Shown in pieces: positions 35,766-43,928 of a stretch of DNA of 64,000 nt (within the stretch, counting starts at the first letter, position 1; every line of letters starts with the position of its first letter). Source of the DNA: Natronosalvus rutilus (lineage in GTDB: Archaea; Halobacteriota; Halobacteria; Halobacteriales; Natrialbaceae). The stretch lies in assembly GCF_024204665.1 (NCBI RefSeq), contig NZ_CP100355.1, positions 3,143,451 to 3,207,450 on the forward strand, in the 5' to 3' direction. The translations under genes were made by a program, and so were the position numbers. Under the pieces are notes generated by a model. The model saw only the letters and a program-made list of their open reading frames with translations, was not told the DNA's origin and searched no databases.

Positions 35766-36944
35766 TCAGTCTGCCGAACTCGAGGCCGTCTCGGAGGTCG
35801 ATTCGACGGCGTCGACGCGCTGGTCGGCGGGGAACCACGCCAGGTCGTGGTCGGCGGTCACCCTGACGGCGACGCGCTCGTCCAGGTCGATCCGATCCGA
35901 GTGGTTGTGCATGCACTCGATGGTCTCGCCGTCGTCGAGTTCGACGCGGTAGAGGATCGTCGGGCCGAGGTAGCGCCGGTAGACGACCGTCCCGTCGGCC
36001 TCGGGGCCGCTCGCGGGGTAAGCCGTCACGTCGTCGGGTCGGAGGAGGAGGTCGACGTCAGTCCCGTCGTACTCGGTGACGAGGCCGTCGACGTCCGCTC
36101 GCAGGACGCGACCCAGGGCCGTCGAGACGTGATCGCCGCGGACGGTTCCCGACAGGAAACTCGCGTGCCCGAGAAAGCCCGCGACGAACCGCGATTTGGG
36201 GTGCTGGAAGACGCGTTCGGGTTCGTCGATCTGCTCGAGGTCGCCGTCGTTCATGACGGCCACCCGGTCGGACACCGAGAGCGCCTCCTCCTGGTCGTGG
36301 GTGACCGAGACGGCCGTTACGCCGGTTTCTTTGATGATGCGCCGAACCTCCTCACGCATCTCGACGCGGAGGTCGACGTCGAGGTTCGAGAACGGTTCGT
36401 CCAGCAGCAACATCTCGGGTTCGGGGGCGAGCGAGCGAGCGAGCGCGACCCGCTGTTGCTGGCCGCCGGAGAGTTCCTCGGGATAGTCGTCGCCGTGCTC
36501 GCTCAGGTTCACGAGGGCGAGCAGTTCGTCGGCGCGGGCCTCCCGCTCGTCCGCGGGCCAGTCGGTGAGCCCGAACGCGACGTTCTCCCTGGCCGTCAGG
36601 TGCGGAAAGAGCGCGAACTCCTGGAACACGATGCCGACGCCACGTTCTTCCGGCGGGACGAACGAGCCGTTCCCGGCTACGGACGTTCCGTCGAGACGAA
36701 TCTGGCCGCCGTTGGGTCGCTCGAGGCCCGCGATGAGCCGGAGCGTCGTCGTCTTGCCACAGCCGGACGGGCCGAGGAGGGTCAGGATCTCGCCCTCGCG
36801 GACGGTGAGTGAGAGGTCGTCGATGACCGCCTCGGAGCCGTAGTGCTTCGCGACGCCCTCGAGTTCGAGGACGACGTCGCTGGTCGGCGGTGCGTCCGCG
36901 AGTCGGTCGTCGGCCGTCGACGTGAGCAGGGATTCGTGAGCCAT
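35766..36944 (-). CDS. Orphan iron-type ABC transporter ATPase (FbpC/PotA-like)
   Basis: 392 aa. Walker A GPSGCGKTTTLRL near residue 57, Q-loop VFQEFALFPHL near 103, signature LSGGQQQRVALARS near 155, Walker B MLLLDEPFSNLDVDLR near 176, His in VTHDQEEAL near 215, then a C-terminal TOBE-type domain (LLRPDDVTAYPASGPE near 308). FbpC/CysA/PotA-type ATPases energise Fe(III), sulfate or polyamine uptake. No permease or receptor gene adjoins. The upstream DtxR-type operator argues for iron. The ATG at 36944 is used. Confidence 0.82.
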   Translation of the reverse strand: MAHESLLTSTADDRLADAPPTSDVVLELEGVAKHYGSEAVIDDLSLTVREGEILTLLGPSGCGKTTTLRLIAGLERPNGGQIRLDGTSVAGNGSFVPPEERGVGIVFQEFALFPHLTARENVAFGLTDWPADEREARADELLALVNLSEHGDDYPEELSGGQQQRVALARSLAPEPEMLLLDEPFSNLDVDLRVEMREEVRRIIKETGVTAVSVTHDQEEALSVSDRVAVMNDGDLEQIDEPERVFQHPKSRFVAGFLGHASFLSGTVRGDHVSTALGRVLRADVDGLVTEYDGTDVDLLLRPDDVTAYPASGPEADGTVVYRRYLGPTILYRVELDDGETIECMHNHSDRIDLDERVAVRVTADHDLAWFPADQRVDAVESTSETASSSAD

Positions 36945-36962
36945 TGGCAACCGCTGTCTTCG

Positions 36963-36981
36963 TTAGTTTAGGCTACCCTAA
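36963..36981 (-). promoter_or_regulatory. DtxR/IdeR-type iron box
   Basis: The plus-strand 19-mer TTAGTTTAGGCTACCCTAA differs from the DtxR/IdeR consensus (TTAGGTTAGSCTAACCTAA) at only two positions. It lies 19-37 nt before the ATPase ATG, and a TATA-like TATAAGT lies just beyond it (~36985-36991, minus strand). An iron-loaded repressor would block the promoter when iron is plentiful. Homologous regulators (SirR/Idr) are known in haloarchaea. Confidence 0.72.
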
Positions 36982-37038
36982 ATCACTTATAGCTGCCGGT
37001 CCGTTCCCGGCAGGTCGGAACTGAGTCCCGGCGAGCGA

Positions 37039-37512
37039 CTACAGTTCGACGCCGCTCGGGATCAGGCTCCGATGCCGGAGCAGGTCGCCGTCGTCGTCGT
37101 AGACGAGGAACGTGCGCTTGTCGTACTCGACGAACGGTTCGCCGTCGAGGGTGATCGTGACGTGGTAGCGCCCGCCGTCGTCGGTCGTGTCCTCGCCGTA
37201 GCCGCGAGCGGCCCGGATGAACTGCAAGACGTCCTGGGCGGGGACGTTGAGTTCGAGGACGAACTCGCCGGTCACGCGGTTCGTGACGCTGACGACGCCG
37301 TCGGTATCCTCGGCATCGACCGGACCCTGGAGTCGAAGCGCGGCGTCCGTCTGGCTAGCCTTGAGTGGCTCGCCATCGGGGTCAGTGAGACGATCTTGGA
37401 GAAGTGTCGCTGGACCGGTACAGTCGATTGTTACGGCGGGTTTCTTCGGATCACTGTCGGTCTCGATCCAGTCGACGTTGCTGGCAGTTAGCGTGAAGTG
37501 CTCGCGCTTCAT
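37039..37512 (-). CDS. Haloarchaeal uncharacterised protein (likely DUF5793)
   Basis: 157 aa, acidic, no signal peptide or membrane segment. Order of segments: MKREHFTLTASNVDW at the start, DRLTDPDGEPLKASQTDAAL near 43, VSVTNRVTGEFVLELN near 76, FIRAARGYGE near 100, and a beta-rich tail (YHVTITLDGEPFVEYDKRTF). It resembles the DUF5793 family from memory. Function unknown. It is divergent from pilB, with an IR in the intergenic region. Confidence 0.7.
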   Translation of the reverse strand: MKREHFTLTASNVDWIETDSDPKKPAVTIDCTGPATLLQDRLTDPDGEPLKASQTDAALRLQGPVDAEDTDGVVSVTNRVTGEFVLELNVPAQDVLQFIRAARGYGEDTTDDGGRYHVTITLDGEPFVEYDKRTFLVYDDDGDLLRHRSLIPSGVEL

Positions 37513-37672
37513 TACGCAACGACGACTTCGCACTCACGGGGTATGAACGTAACGCCCATTGTGCGTTTTCTGCACATCCGGACAAAACAGTCCAGCGGGG
37601 AGACGGTGCTGACGTCCGTCGAATCCGTGCGTCGGATACTCGGCAGGTGGCCATCTGATTTAAGACGATACG

Positions 37673-37691
37673 GTCTCTCCCTAGAAGAGAC
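37673..37691 (+). promoter_or_regulatory. Inverted repeat at the pilB promoter
   Basis: GTCTCT (37673-37678) and AGAGAC (37686-37691) flank a 7-nt spacer. A TTTAAG box at 37659-37664 lies just upstream and the pilB ATG is 15 nt downstream. It could be an operator or a leader hairpin. Confidence 0.35.
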
Positions 37692-37705
37692 TGCGAACAG
37701 AGACG

Positions 37706-39655
37706 ATGGAACCATACAGCGACACCGATGCAGGGGCCGAACTCGACACCACCGCGGACACTACCGAGAACGCGAATGCCCCCGCGAGCGACACGTGGTC
37801 GGCAACCGACGCGAACGAAGAGAGCGGTGCCAACGATGCGACGGCCGCGGGCCTCGAGGACGCCGGAAATGTCGGAATCGCCGAGGATGCCGGGAGCGGC
37901 GGGAACGCCGGAACCGACGAAATCCCCTCGGACGTCGATGACGACGCGACACACCCTCCCGACTCGACGCTCGAGTTCACATTCGACCAGATTCGGCGCA
38001 CGCTACGTCGAGTAGTCGACGTACTGCAGGGCTCTCACATCGACGTGACGGCCTACGATCCTGCGGCGCATGGCCCGCTCGTCACGTTCGACGACGCGGA
38101 CGACCTCGAGGAAGTCGATCGCTACTGGGTGAACGCCCCCTTCTCGTTCGTCGTGATCCAGTACGACGAGGCGGCCAACCACCACCGCTACCGAACGGTC
38201 GAACCCATCCTCACCGACGAGGAACGACTCGTGCTCGAGACGCTGCTCGAGGACGTGCGCGATCCGCTCCTCTACCGACAGACGGACGACGAAGACGTGG
38301 AGGAACTGCTTCGATCCACCGTCCGCGAGTACCTCGAACGCTACGGCGCCGAGGTCGACATGGCGACGTTCTACCGGCTCTTCTACTACATCTTCAGGGA
38401 CTTCCGGGGATACGGACGGCTCGACCCGATCATGCACGACCCCCACGTCGAGGACGTCTCCTGTGACGGGTACGACCTCCCCATCTTCGTCTACCACGGC
38501 CAGTACACGGACGTCGAGACCGACGTCAGCTTCGGCGAGGACGAACTCGATCGGTTCGTCGTCCGCCTCGCCCAGCACTCCGGGCGCCACATCTCCATCG
38601 GCGACCCGATGGTCGAGACGACCCTCGAGGACGGCTCCCGGGCGGAACTCGCCCTCGGAACGGAGGTCACGCCGCGCGGGTCGGCGTTCACTATCCGGAA
38701 GTACGCCGATGAACCGCTCACGCCGGTCGACCTCGTTCGGTACGGGACGTTCAGCGTCGAGCAGATGGCCTACCTCTGGCTGGCCATCGAGCACAACAAG
38801 AGCCTGCTCTTCGCCGGCGGGACCGCCTCGGGGAAGACGACGAGCATGAACGCCATCTCGATGTTCGTCCCGCCGCGCTCGAAGGTCCTCACCATCGAGG
38901 ACACCCGCGAACTCCAGTTGCACCACGACAACTGGCTCTCCTCGGTCACTCGCGAGCGCATCCACGAGGGAAAGAACGTCACCATGTACGACCTCCTGCG
39001 GTCGGCCCTTCGCCACCGCCCCGAGTACATCGTCGTGGGGGAGGTTCGCGGCGAGGAGGCCATCACGCTCTTCCAGGCGATGAACACCGGCCACACGACC
39101 TACTCGACGATGCACGCCGACTCCGTGCAAACGGTCATCAACCGCCTCGAGAACGAGCCGATCAACGTGCCCCGGGCGATGGTCCAGAGCCTGGACATCC
39201 TCTCGGTGCAGACGCTCACCAGGCTCGGCGGCGAGCGCGTCCGGCGGAACAAGGTCTTCGCAGAGATCGAGGGCATCGACCAGCGAACCGGCGAACTGGA
39301 CTACTCCACCGCCTACTCCTGGGACGGCGAGACGGACACGTTCACCGCCGAAACCAGCCACGTCGTGGCCGAGATTCAACACGAACGCGGGTGGACCCAG
39401 CGGGAACTCCTGACCGAACGACGCAACCGGGAACGATTCCTCGAGTACGCGCTCGAACACGAGATTTCGGACTACCGACGATTCACGGCGCTCGTCAACG
39501 AGTACTACGCCGACCAGGAACGCGTACTCGAGCGGATCGAGGACGCGAGCGAGAACAGCGAAACTGAGGGCAGGGAAACCGAGAGCGACGAAAACAAGAA
39601 CGACACGGACGCGACACCACCGAACCGACCGGGCGACTCGCTCGAGACGAACTGA
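37706..39655 (+). CDS. pilB: Type IV pilus assembly ATPase
   Basis: 649 aa. An acidic N-terminal ~75 residues precede a type II/IV secretion ATPase core: Walker A FAGGTASGKTTSMNAIS near residue 370, Walker B / Asp-box VLTIEDTRELQLHHDN near 394, VVGEVRGEEAITLFQAMNTG near 443 and the conserved MHADSVQTVINRLE near 471. It hydrolyses ATP to drive pilin polymerisation at the membrane. Its partner PilC follows 28 nt later. No pilin or prepilin peptidase gene is nearby, so pilins are encoded elsewhere. The C-terminus is a charged low-complexity tail. Confidence 0.92.
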   Translation: MEPYSDTDAGAELDTTADTTENANAPASDTWSATDANEESGANDATAAGLEDAGNVGIAEDAGSGGNAGTDEIPSDVDDDATHPPDSTLEFTFDQIRRTLRRVVDVLQGSHIDVTAYDPAAHGPLVTFDDADDLEEVDRYWVNAPFSFVVIQYDEAANHHRYRTVEPILTDEERLVLETLLEDVRDPLLYRQTDDEDVEELLRSTVREYLERYGAEVDMATFYRLFYYIFRDFRGYGRLDPIMHDPHVEDVSCDGYDLPIFVYHGQYTDVETDVSFGEDELDRFVVRLAQHSGRHISIGDPMVETTLEDGSRAELALGTEVTPRGSAFTIRKYADEPLTPVDLVRYGTFSVEQMAYLWLAIEHNKSLLFAGGTASGKTTSMNAISMFVPPRSKVLTIEDTRELQLHHDNWLSSVTRERIHEGKNVTMYDLLRSALRHRPEYIVVGEVRGEEAITLFQAMNTGHTTYSTMHADSVQTVINRLENEPINVPRAMVQSLDILSVQTLTRLGGERVRRNKVFAEIEGIDQRTGELDYSTAYSWDGETDTFTAETSHVVAEIQHERGWTQRELLTERRNRERFLEYALEHEISDYRRFTALVNEYYADQERVLERIEDASENSETEGRETESDENKNDTDATPPNRPGDSLETN

Positions 39656-39683
39656 CACGGAGAGATCGACCGCATCCACAACC

Positions 39684-41762
39684 ATGACCCGCGCAAACTT
39701 CCTCCCGCTCGCGTTCGCGGTCGTTCTCTGTTCGCCGATCCTGCTTGCGGCCGTCAACCGGGGGGTCGACACCCTCCTCGCCCGGATGGCGGACCGGTTC
39801 TTCGGCCCCTACGTCGAGGAGTTCAGGTCCGAACACCCCGGAAGACAGGACGCGCTTCGAGCGGCACACATCCCGACCACCTACCGCGAGTACGGGGCGA
39901 AGTCCCTCCTCTACGCCGGCCTGCTCGCCGTCGTCGGCAGTATTCTCGGCATCTACGTCAGCTGGGGACTCCTGCTCGTCCTCTCGATCGAACCCGCGGT
40001 GATGCGCGAGCAGCTGCCGGGTGCGCTCTTCTTTCTCGCGAACGTCGCCGGCATCCCGGCGCTCTCGGCGCTCGAGTTATTCGGGCTCCTGCTCGTCTCC
40101 TGTCTGACCCTCGGGGTGCTCGCCGGCGTCGGCACCTACTGGTTCCGGTGGTGGTACCCGGGCTACGTCGCCGACAACCGCGCACGACGGATCGAGTACA
40201 CCCTGCCATCGACCGTCGCGTTCATTTACGCTCTCTCACAGAGCGGGATGGAGTTCCCCACGGTCGTCCGTATCGTCGCCGCTCACGACGACACCTATGG
40301 GGAGGCCGCGAGCGAGTTTCGCGTCGCCGTCCGGAACATGGACACCTTCGGGACGGACGTGATCACGGCGCTGCAGACGATGAACCGACGTTCCCCGAGC
40401 CCCCAGTTCCGCGAGTTCTCCGAGAACCTGATCAGTGTCCTCAAGAGCGGCCACAGCCTCTCGTCGTTCCTCGAGCGCCAGTATCATGACTACCAGGAGG
40501 AGTCGGAGTCCCAGCAAGAACGCATGCTCGACTTGCTCGGTACGCTCGCGGAGTCGTACGTCACCGTCCTCGTCGCCGGGCCGCTGTTTCTCATCACGAT
40601 CCTGTTCGTCATCGGCATCTCCGTCGGCGACACCCTCGGCCCCATGCGGGGGTTGATCTACGTCATCCTGCCGTTTGGCAACCTGGCCTTCATCGTCTAC
40701 TTGAGCATGGTTACCGACTCGGTCAACCCCGGCCGAACGATCAACGAGGGCGACGTCGACGACCCGGGACCGTACCAGCAGGCCCTCGCCCAAACCGACG
40801 GTGGATTCCGAAATGACACCCCGCCGAACGTCGAGCGAATTCACATCTACAAGCGTCTCCGAGCGGTTCGAGAGCGACTGGGATCCCCGCTCGAGACGCT
40901 ACTCGAGCGGCCGGCACGCTCGCTCCTGGTGACGGGGCCGGTCGCGCTCGGGTTGATCGCCTGGCGACTCCCCGAGGCGACGACCGAGACCGGAATCGAC
41001 GCGGCCGTCATCGACGATGTCCTGGTCGTCGCCGGCCTCCTCGTGGGCACCACGTTCGCCGTCCTGTATGCGATTCACCGGCGGCGGGTCGACGCCGTCG
41101 AAGCGGCCATCCCCGACTTCCTCGACCGCCTTGCGAGCGTCAACGAGGCCGGGGTGGCGCTCGTTTCGGCGATCGGTCGCCTTCGCGAGTCGGACCTCGG
41201 CGCGCTCGACGTCGAACTCGAGCGCATCTGGGCGGACGTCCAGTGGGGGGCCGACCTCGAGACGGCGCTGGTCCGGTTCGGTGCGCGAGTTCGGACGCGG
41301 GCGGCTTCCCGCGTCGTGACGCTCCTGACGGAGGCGATGAACGCCAGCGGGAACCTCGCCACCGTGTTGCGAATCGCCGCCCGGCAGGCCGCGGCCGACC
41401 GGCGGCTCAAGCGCGCCCGCCAGCAGGCGATGCTCGAGTACATGGTCGTCGTCTACATCTCGTTTCTCGTCTTCCTGTTCATCATCGCCGTCCTAGCAGG
41501 CTACATGCTCCCGACGCTCCAGGCGGCCGCCGTCGAGGGCGGCGGCGAGTCGCTCGAGGCGTCCCAGGTCGACGGGCTGTCGGGGCTCGGGAACGTCGAT
41601 GCTTCGACGTACACGCTCCTGTTCTACCACGCGACGCTCATTCAGGGGGCGCTCTCGGGGCTGATCGCCGGGCAGTTGAGTACAGGAGACCTGAAAGCCG
41701 GGGTGAAACACGCCGTGGCGATGGTCGCGCTCTCGTTCGTGCTGTTCGTGGTCGTTATTTGA
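39684..41762 (+). CDS. pilC: Type IV pilus assembly membrane protein
   Basis: 692 aa. Two GspF-type domains with membrane helices at roughly 5-25, 74-100, 120-150, 290-330, 410-465 and 580-615. Halves correspond to YALSQSGMEFPTVVRIVAAH (~180) and LASVNEAGVALVSAIGRLRE (~480), the repeated F-domain starts. The C-terminal part has FLVFLFIIAVLAGYMLP near 595. As platform protein it recruits the ATPase and pilins. It is longer than bacterial PilC, as usual for archaeal PilC. Confidence 0.92.
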   Translation: MTRANFLPLAFAVVLCSPILLAAVNRGVDTLLARMADRFFGPYVEEFRSEHPGRQDALRAAHIPTTYREYGAKSLLYAGLLAVVGSILGIYVSWGLLLVLSIEPAVMREQLPGALFFLANVAGIPALSALELFGLLLVSCLTLGVLAGVGTYWFRWWYPGYVADNRARRIEYTLPSTVAFIYALSQSGMEFPTVVRIVAAHDDTYGEAASEFRVAVRNMDTFGTDVITALQTMNRRSPSPQFREFSENLISVLKSGHSLSSFLERQYHDYQEESESQQERMLDLLGTLAESYVTVLVAGPLFLITILFVIGISVGDTLGPMRGLIYVILPFGNLAFIVYLSMVTDSVNPGRTINEGDVDDPGPYQQALAQTDGGFRNDTPPNVERIHIYKRLRAVRERLGSPLETLLERPARSLLVTGPVALGLIAWRLPEATTETGIDAAVIDDVLVVAGLLVGTTFAVLYAIHRRRVDAVEAAIPDFLDRLASVNEAGVALVSAIGRLRESDLGALDVELERIWADVQWGADLETALVRFGARVRTRAASRVVTLLTEAMNASGNLATVLRIAARQAAADRRLKRARQQAMLEYMVVVYISFLVFLFIIAVLAGYMLPTLQAAAVEGGGESLEASQVDGLSGLGNVDASTYTLLFYHATLIQGALSGLIAGQLSTGDLKAGVKHAVAMVALSFVLFVVVI

Positions 41763-41920
41763 GGTAGCGTTCGTGGTCGTGATCTGAAGCCTGCGTCGCC
41801 GTCGGGAGTTAACGAGAGTTGGGTCAGGGACGTCGTTCCAGAGCTGCCGCTACCGCCTCCCGTTCGTCGGGGGCGTACTCGAGTCACCCTCTCTACGCTC
41901 TCCACGACGGCGTACTCGAG

Positions 41921-42319
41921 TCACTCTTCTTTAGTGTGACCGTCGGAATCGGAATCGTCGACGGTGATCTGCCGCGGCTCGACGGGTTCGTCGTTCCCGC
42001 CCTTGCTCCCGCCGACCGGAATCTTCGTCTGCAACTCGCTGGCGAACGACTGCACCCGGTCGAGCAGCGTCTCGACTTCCTGTTCGAACTCCTCGACGGA
42101 TCGTTCGACGTAGTGGACGCGACGGGTCGGGATCCGCCGGACGATGTCGTGGCCCTCCTCGTCCTCGTTGGTCTTGATGATCCAGTGGTCCTGGAAGTAC
42201 GCGACGTGTTCGTTCGGGATCGTCTTTCTGACGGTTCCCTCGTCCGGTTCCTCGTAGACGATCGTGGCCTCGCCGAGATCGCGCTGGATCTCGAGGTCGT
42301 CGTCGACAGCGTCGGTCAT
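41921..42319 (-). CDS. Haloarchaeal hypothetical, soluble
   Basis: 132 aa, acidic and hydrophilic. The middle contains ATIVYEEPDEGTVRKTIP and HDIVRRIPTRRVHYVERSV, followed by a coiled-coil-like segment (FEQEVETLLDRVQSFASELQ). No motif for catalysis or binding. The stop lies ~160 nt from pilC, on the opposite strand. A role in the pilus system is not supported. Confidence 0.62.
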   Translation of the reverse strand: MTDAVDDDLEIQRDLGEATIVYEEPDEGTVRKTIPNEHVAYFQDHWIIKTNEDEEGHDIVRRIPTRRVHYVERSVEEFEQEVETLLDRVQSFASELQTKIPVGGSKGGNDEPVEPRQITVDDSDSDGHTKEE

Positions 42320-42509
42320 GGGCAAATGTGCGCCACGAGCGGGTGTAGGGATTGTGCTTGCAACGGAGCAGTTAGCTACCCGCTGGAGAAGTCGATGGAG
42401 TCCACGACTTCTGGCAGTGTCGACGCTGCACACCGACCGACGCGTTCGAACGTGCCCTATCATGGCAGGAACGAACGTTTTTGGTTCGACGCCACTGACC
42501 TCGAGCCAG

Positions 42510-43160
42510 ATGGACAGACGGAGCGAGGTACGGGAGACGTACGACCGGATCGCTACCCACTTCGCGTCCACGCGCGAGTACGCCTGGCCGGAGGTGGAAG
42601 CGTTCGTCGACGAGGACGTCGGCGGTGCAGACAGCCCGAAATTCGGTCTCGACCTCGGCTGTGGCAACTGCCGGCACGCCGAGGTGCTCGCCGAGCGGAT
42701 TCAGCGCGTCGTCGGTCTGGACGTCAGCCGCGGGTTACTCGAGACCGGTCGGGATCGCGCCCTCGAGCGTAACTTCTCGGTGGATCTCGTGCAGGGCGAG
42801 GCCGCGTCCCTTCCGCTCCGAAGCGACGTCGTGGATGCCGCCGTCTACGTCGCGACGATTCACCACCTGCCGACCAGGAGGGCGCGCGTGGCGAGCCTCG
42901 ACGAACTCGCTCGCGTGCTCGCCCCCGGGGGCATAGCCCTCGTGAGCGCCTGGAGCACCGCCCACGACGCCTTCGACGAGACCGCGGGCTTCGACACGAC
43001 CGTCGAGTGGACCCTTCCCGGCGGTGAGGCGGTCGACCGCTTCTATCACATCTACGACCCCGGCGAGTTCGAGGCCGATCTCGAGGCGAGTGCTCTCGAG
43101 ATCGTTTCCCTCGAAATCTCGAGCGGGAACTGCTACGCGGTCGTTCGACCGTCACCGTGA
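42510..43160 (+). CDS. SAM-dependent methyltransferase, Trm9-like
   Basis: 216 aa, class I fold. Motif I is LDLGCGNCRHAEVLAE near residue 49, followed by VVGLDVSRGLL near 69 and VDAAVYVATIHHLPTRRARV near 108. The N-terminal segment (EVRETYDRIATHFASTREYA) and these motifs recall Trm9/ALKBH8-type methyltransferases, which methylate wobble uridines on tRNA. Archaeal members often lack a partner TRM112, so specificity is uncertain. The ATG at 42510 is used; ATG at 42462 is an alternative. Confidence 0.78.
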   Translation: MDRRSEVRETYDRIATHFASTREYAWPEVEAFVDEDVGGADSPKFGLDLGCGNCRHAEVLAERIQRVVGLDVSRGLLETGRDRALERNFSVDLVQGEAASLPLRSDVVDAAVYVATIHHLPTRRARVASLDELARVLAPGGIALVSAWSTAHDAFDETAGFDTTVEWTLPGGEAVDRFYHIYDPGEFEADLEASALEIVSLEISSGNCYAVVRPSP

Positions 43161-43179
43161 CGCCGAGTTATCGTGACGC

Positions 43180-43818
43180 CTAGTCGACACACTCCTCAGC
43201 GAACCAGCGAGCGACCGCCGACTCGGCACGGTGGAGCACGTCGCTGCAGGTCGACTTCGTGACGTCGAGGGTGGACGCCACCTCCGTGAGCGTTGCACCC
43301 CGTGGGACGTCGTAGTATCCCAGTTCCATCGCCGTCAGAAAGACCTCGAGTTGTCGGTCGGTCAGGAGCCGACGAGCGCGGCCCGACTCGAGTTCGTGAA
43401 CGTACTCGAGGTTGTACTGAATTCCGTTCTTCTCGAGCGCCGTATTGAGCGCGGAGAGCCGATCCGAGCTCGTCGTCAGCTCCCAGCGGACCGTCCCGTC
43501 TTCGACCTCGAACGGCGTCCGAATCGGGACGCCCGCTCGCTGCATCGGCGTTAGCAGCGACGGATCCGTCGTTTCGACCTGTAGAATTACCATCTCGTCG
43601 TGTTTCCACAGAAGCTCGAGTTTCTCGACGTCCGCTCGGTCGTCGATCGCGGCGAGTATTGGAACCGGGTTCGAGGTTGTCAGCTCGACGATTCCAGTTG
43701 CGCTGTTCGATCCCAGCATTACCGAACTCACTCGAAACGTCACGTCGGGATTGGCCGTCGAAATCCCGTGGATCCAGATACCTTCCGGGAGGTGTACGGC
43801 GAGCTTCGCTCGTGGCAT
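43180..43818 (-). CDS. HTH_10 (bacterio-opsin activator-type) regulator
   Basis: 212 aa. C-terminal winged helix: LTDRQLEVFLTAMELGYYDV near residue 150, then GATLTEVASTLDVTKSTCSD near 175, the HTH_10 pattern of haloarchaeal BAT-like regulators. The N-terminal domain is a beta-rich sensor lacking the Cys cluster of NarO; only two Cys occur in the C-terminal half. The ATG at 43818 is preferred; ATG at 43866 would add 16 residues and lie within a palindrome. Divergent to an NnrS-like gene, so local control is likely. Confidence 0.8.
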   Translation of the reverse strand: MPRAKLAVHLPEGIWIHGISTANPDVTFRVSSVMLGSNSATGIVELTTSNPVPILAAIDDRADVEKLELLWKHDEMVILQVETTDPSLLTPMQRAGVPIRTPFEVEDGTVRWELTTSSDRLSALNTALEKNGIQYNLEYVHELESGRARRLLTDRQLEVFLTAMELGYYDVPRGATLTEVASTLDVTKSTCSDVLHRAESAVARWFAEECVD

Positions 43819-43858
43819 CGATACCGACGCTTGGACGCCGACGATGGTAACCGACCTT

Positions 43859-43872
43859 TCGAACATGTTCGA
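43859..43872. promoter_or_regulatory. 14-bp palindrome between HTH_10 and NnrS-like genes
   Basis: TCGAACATGTTCGA is a perfect palindrome in the intergenic region of two divergent genes. It contains CGAAC and GTTCG separated by 2 nt. From memory, NarO-controlled denitrification promoters in Haloferax carry CGAAC-N4-GTTCG repeats; the spacer here is shorter. It is a good candidate operator for the regulator encoded alongside. Confidence 0.55.
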
Positions 43873-43928
43873 TCGAGGGTGACGCGTCCGCGGGAACCGA
43901 TACGGGCAAGCTACTCGAACGAACGCGT

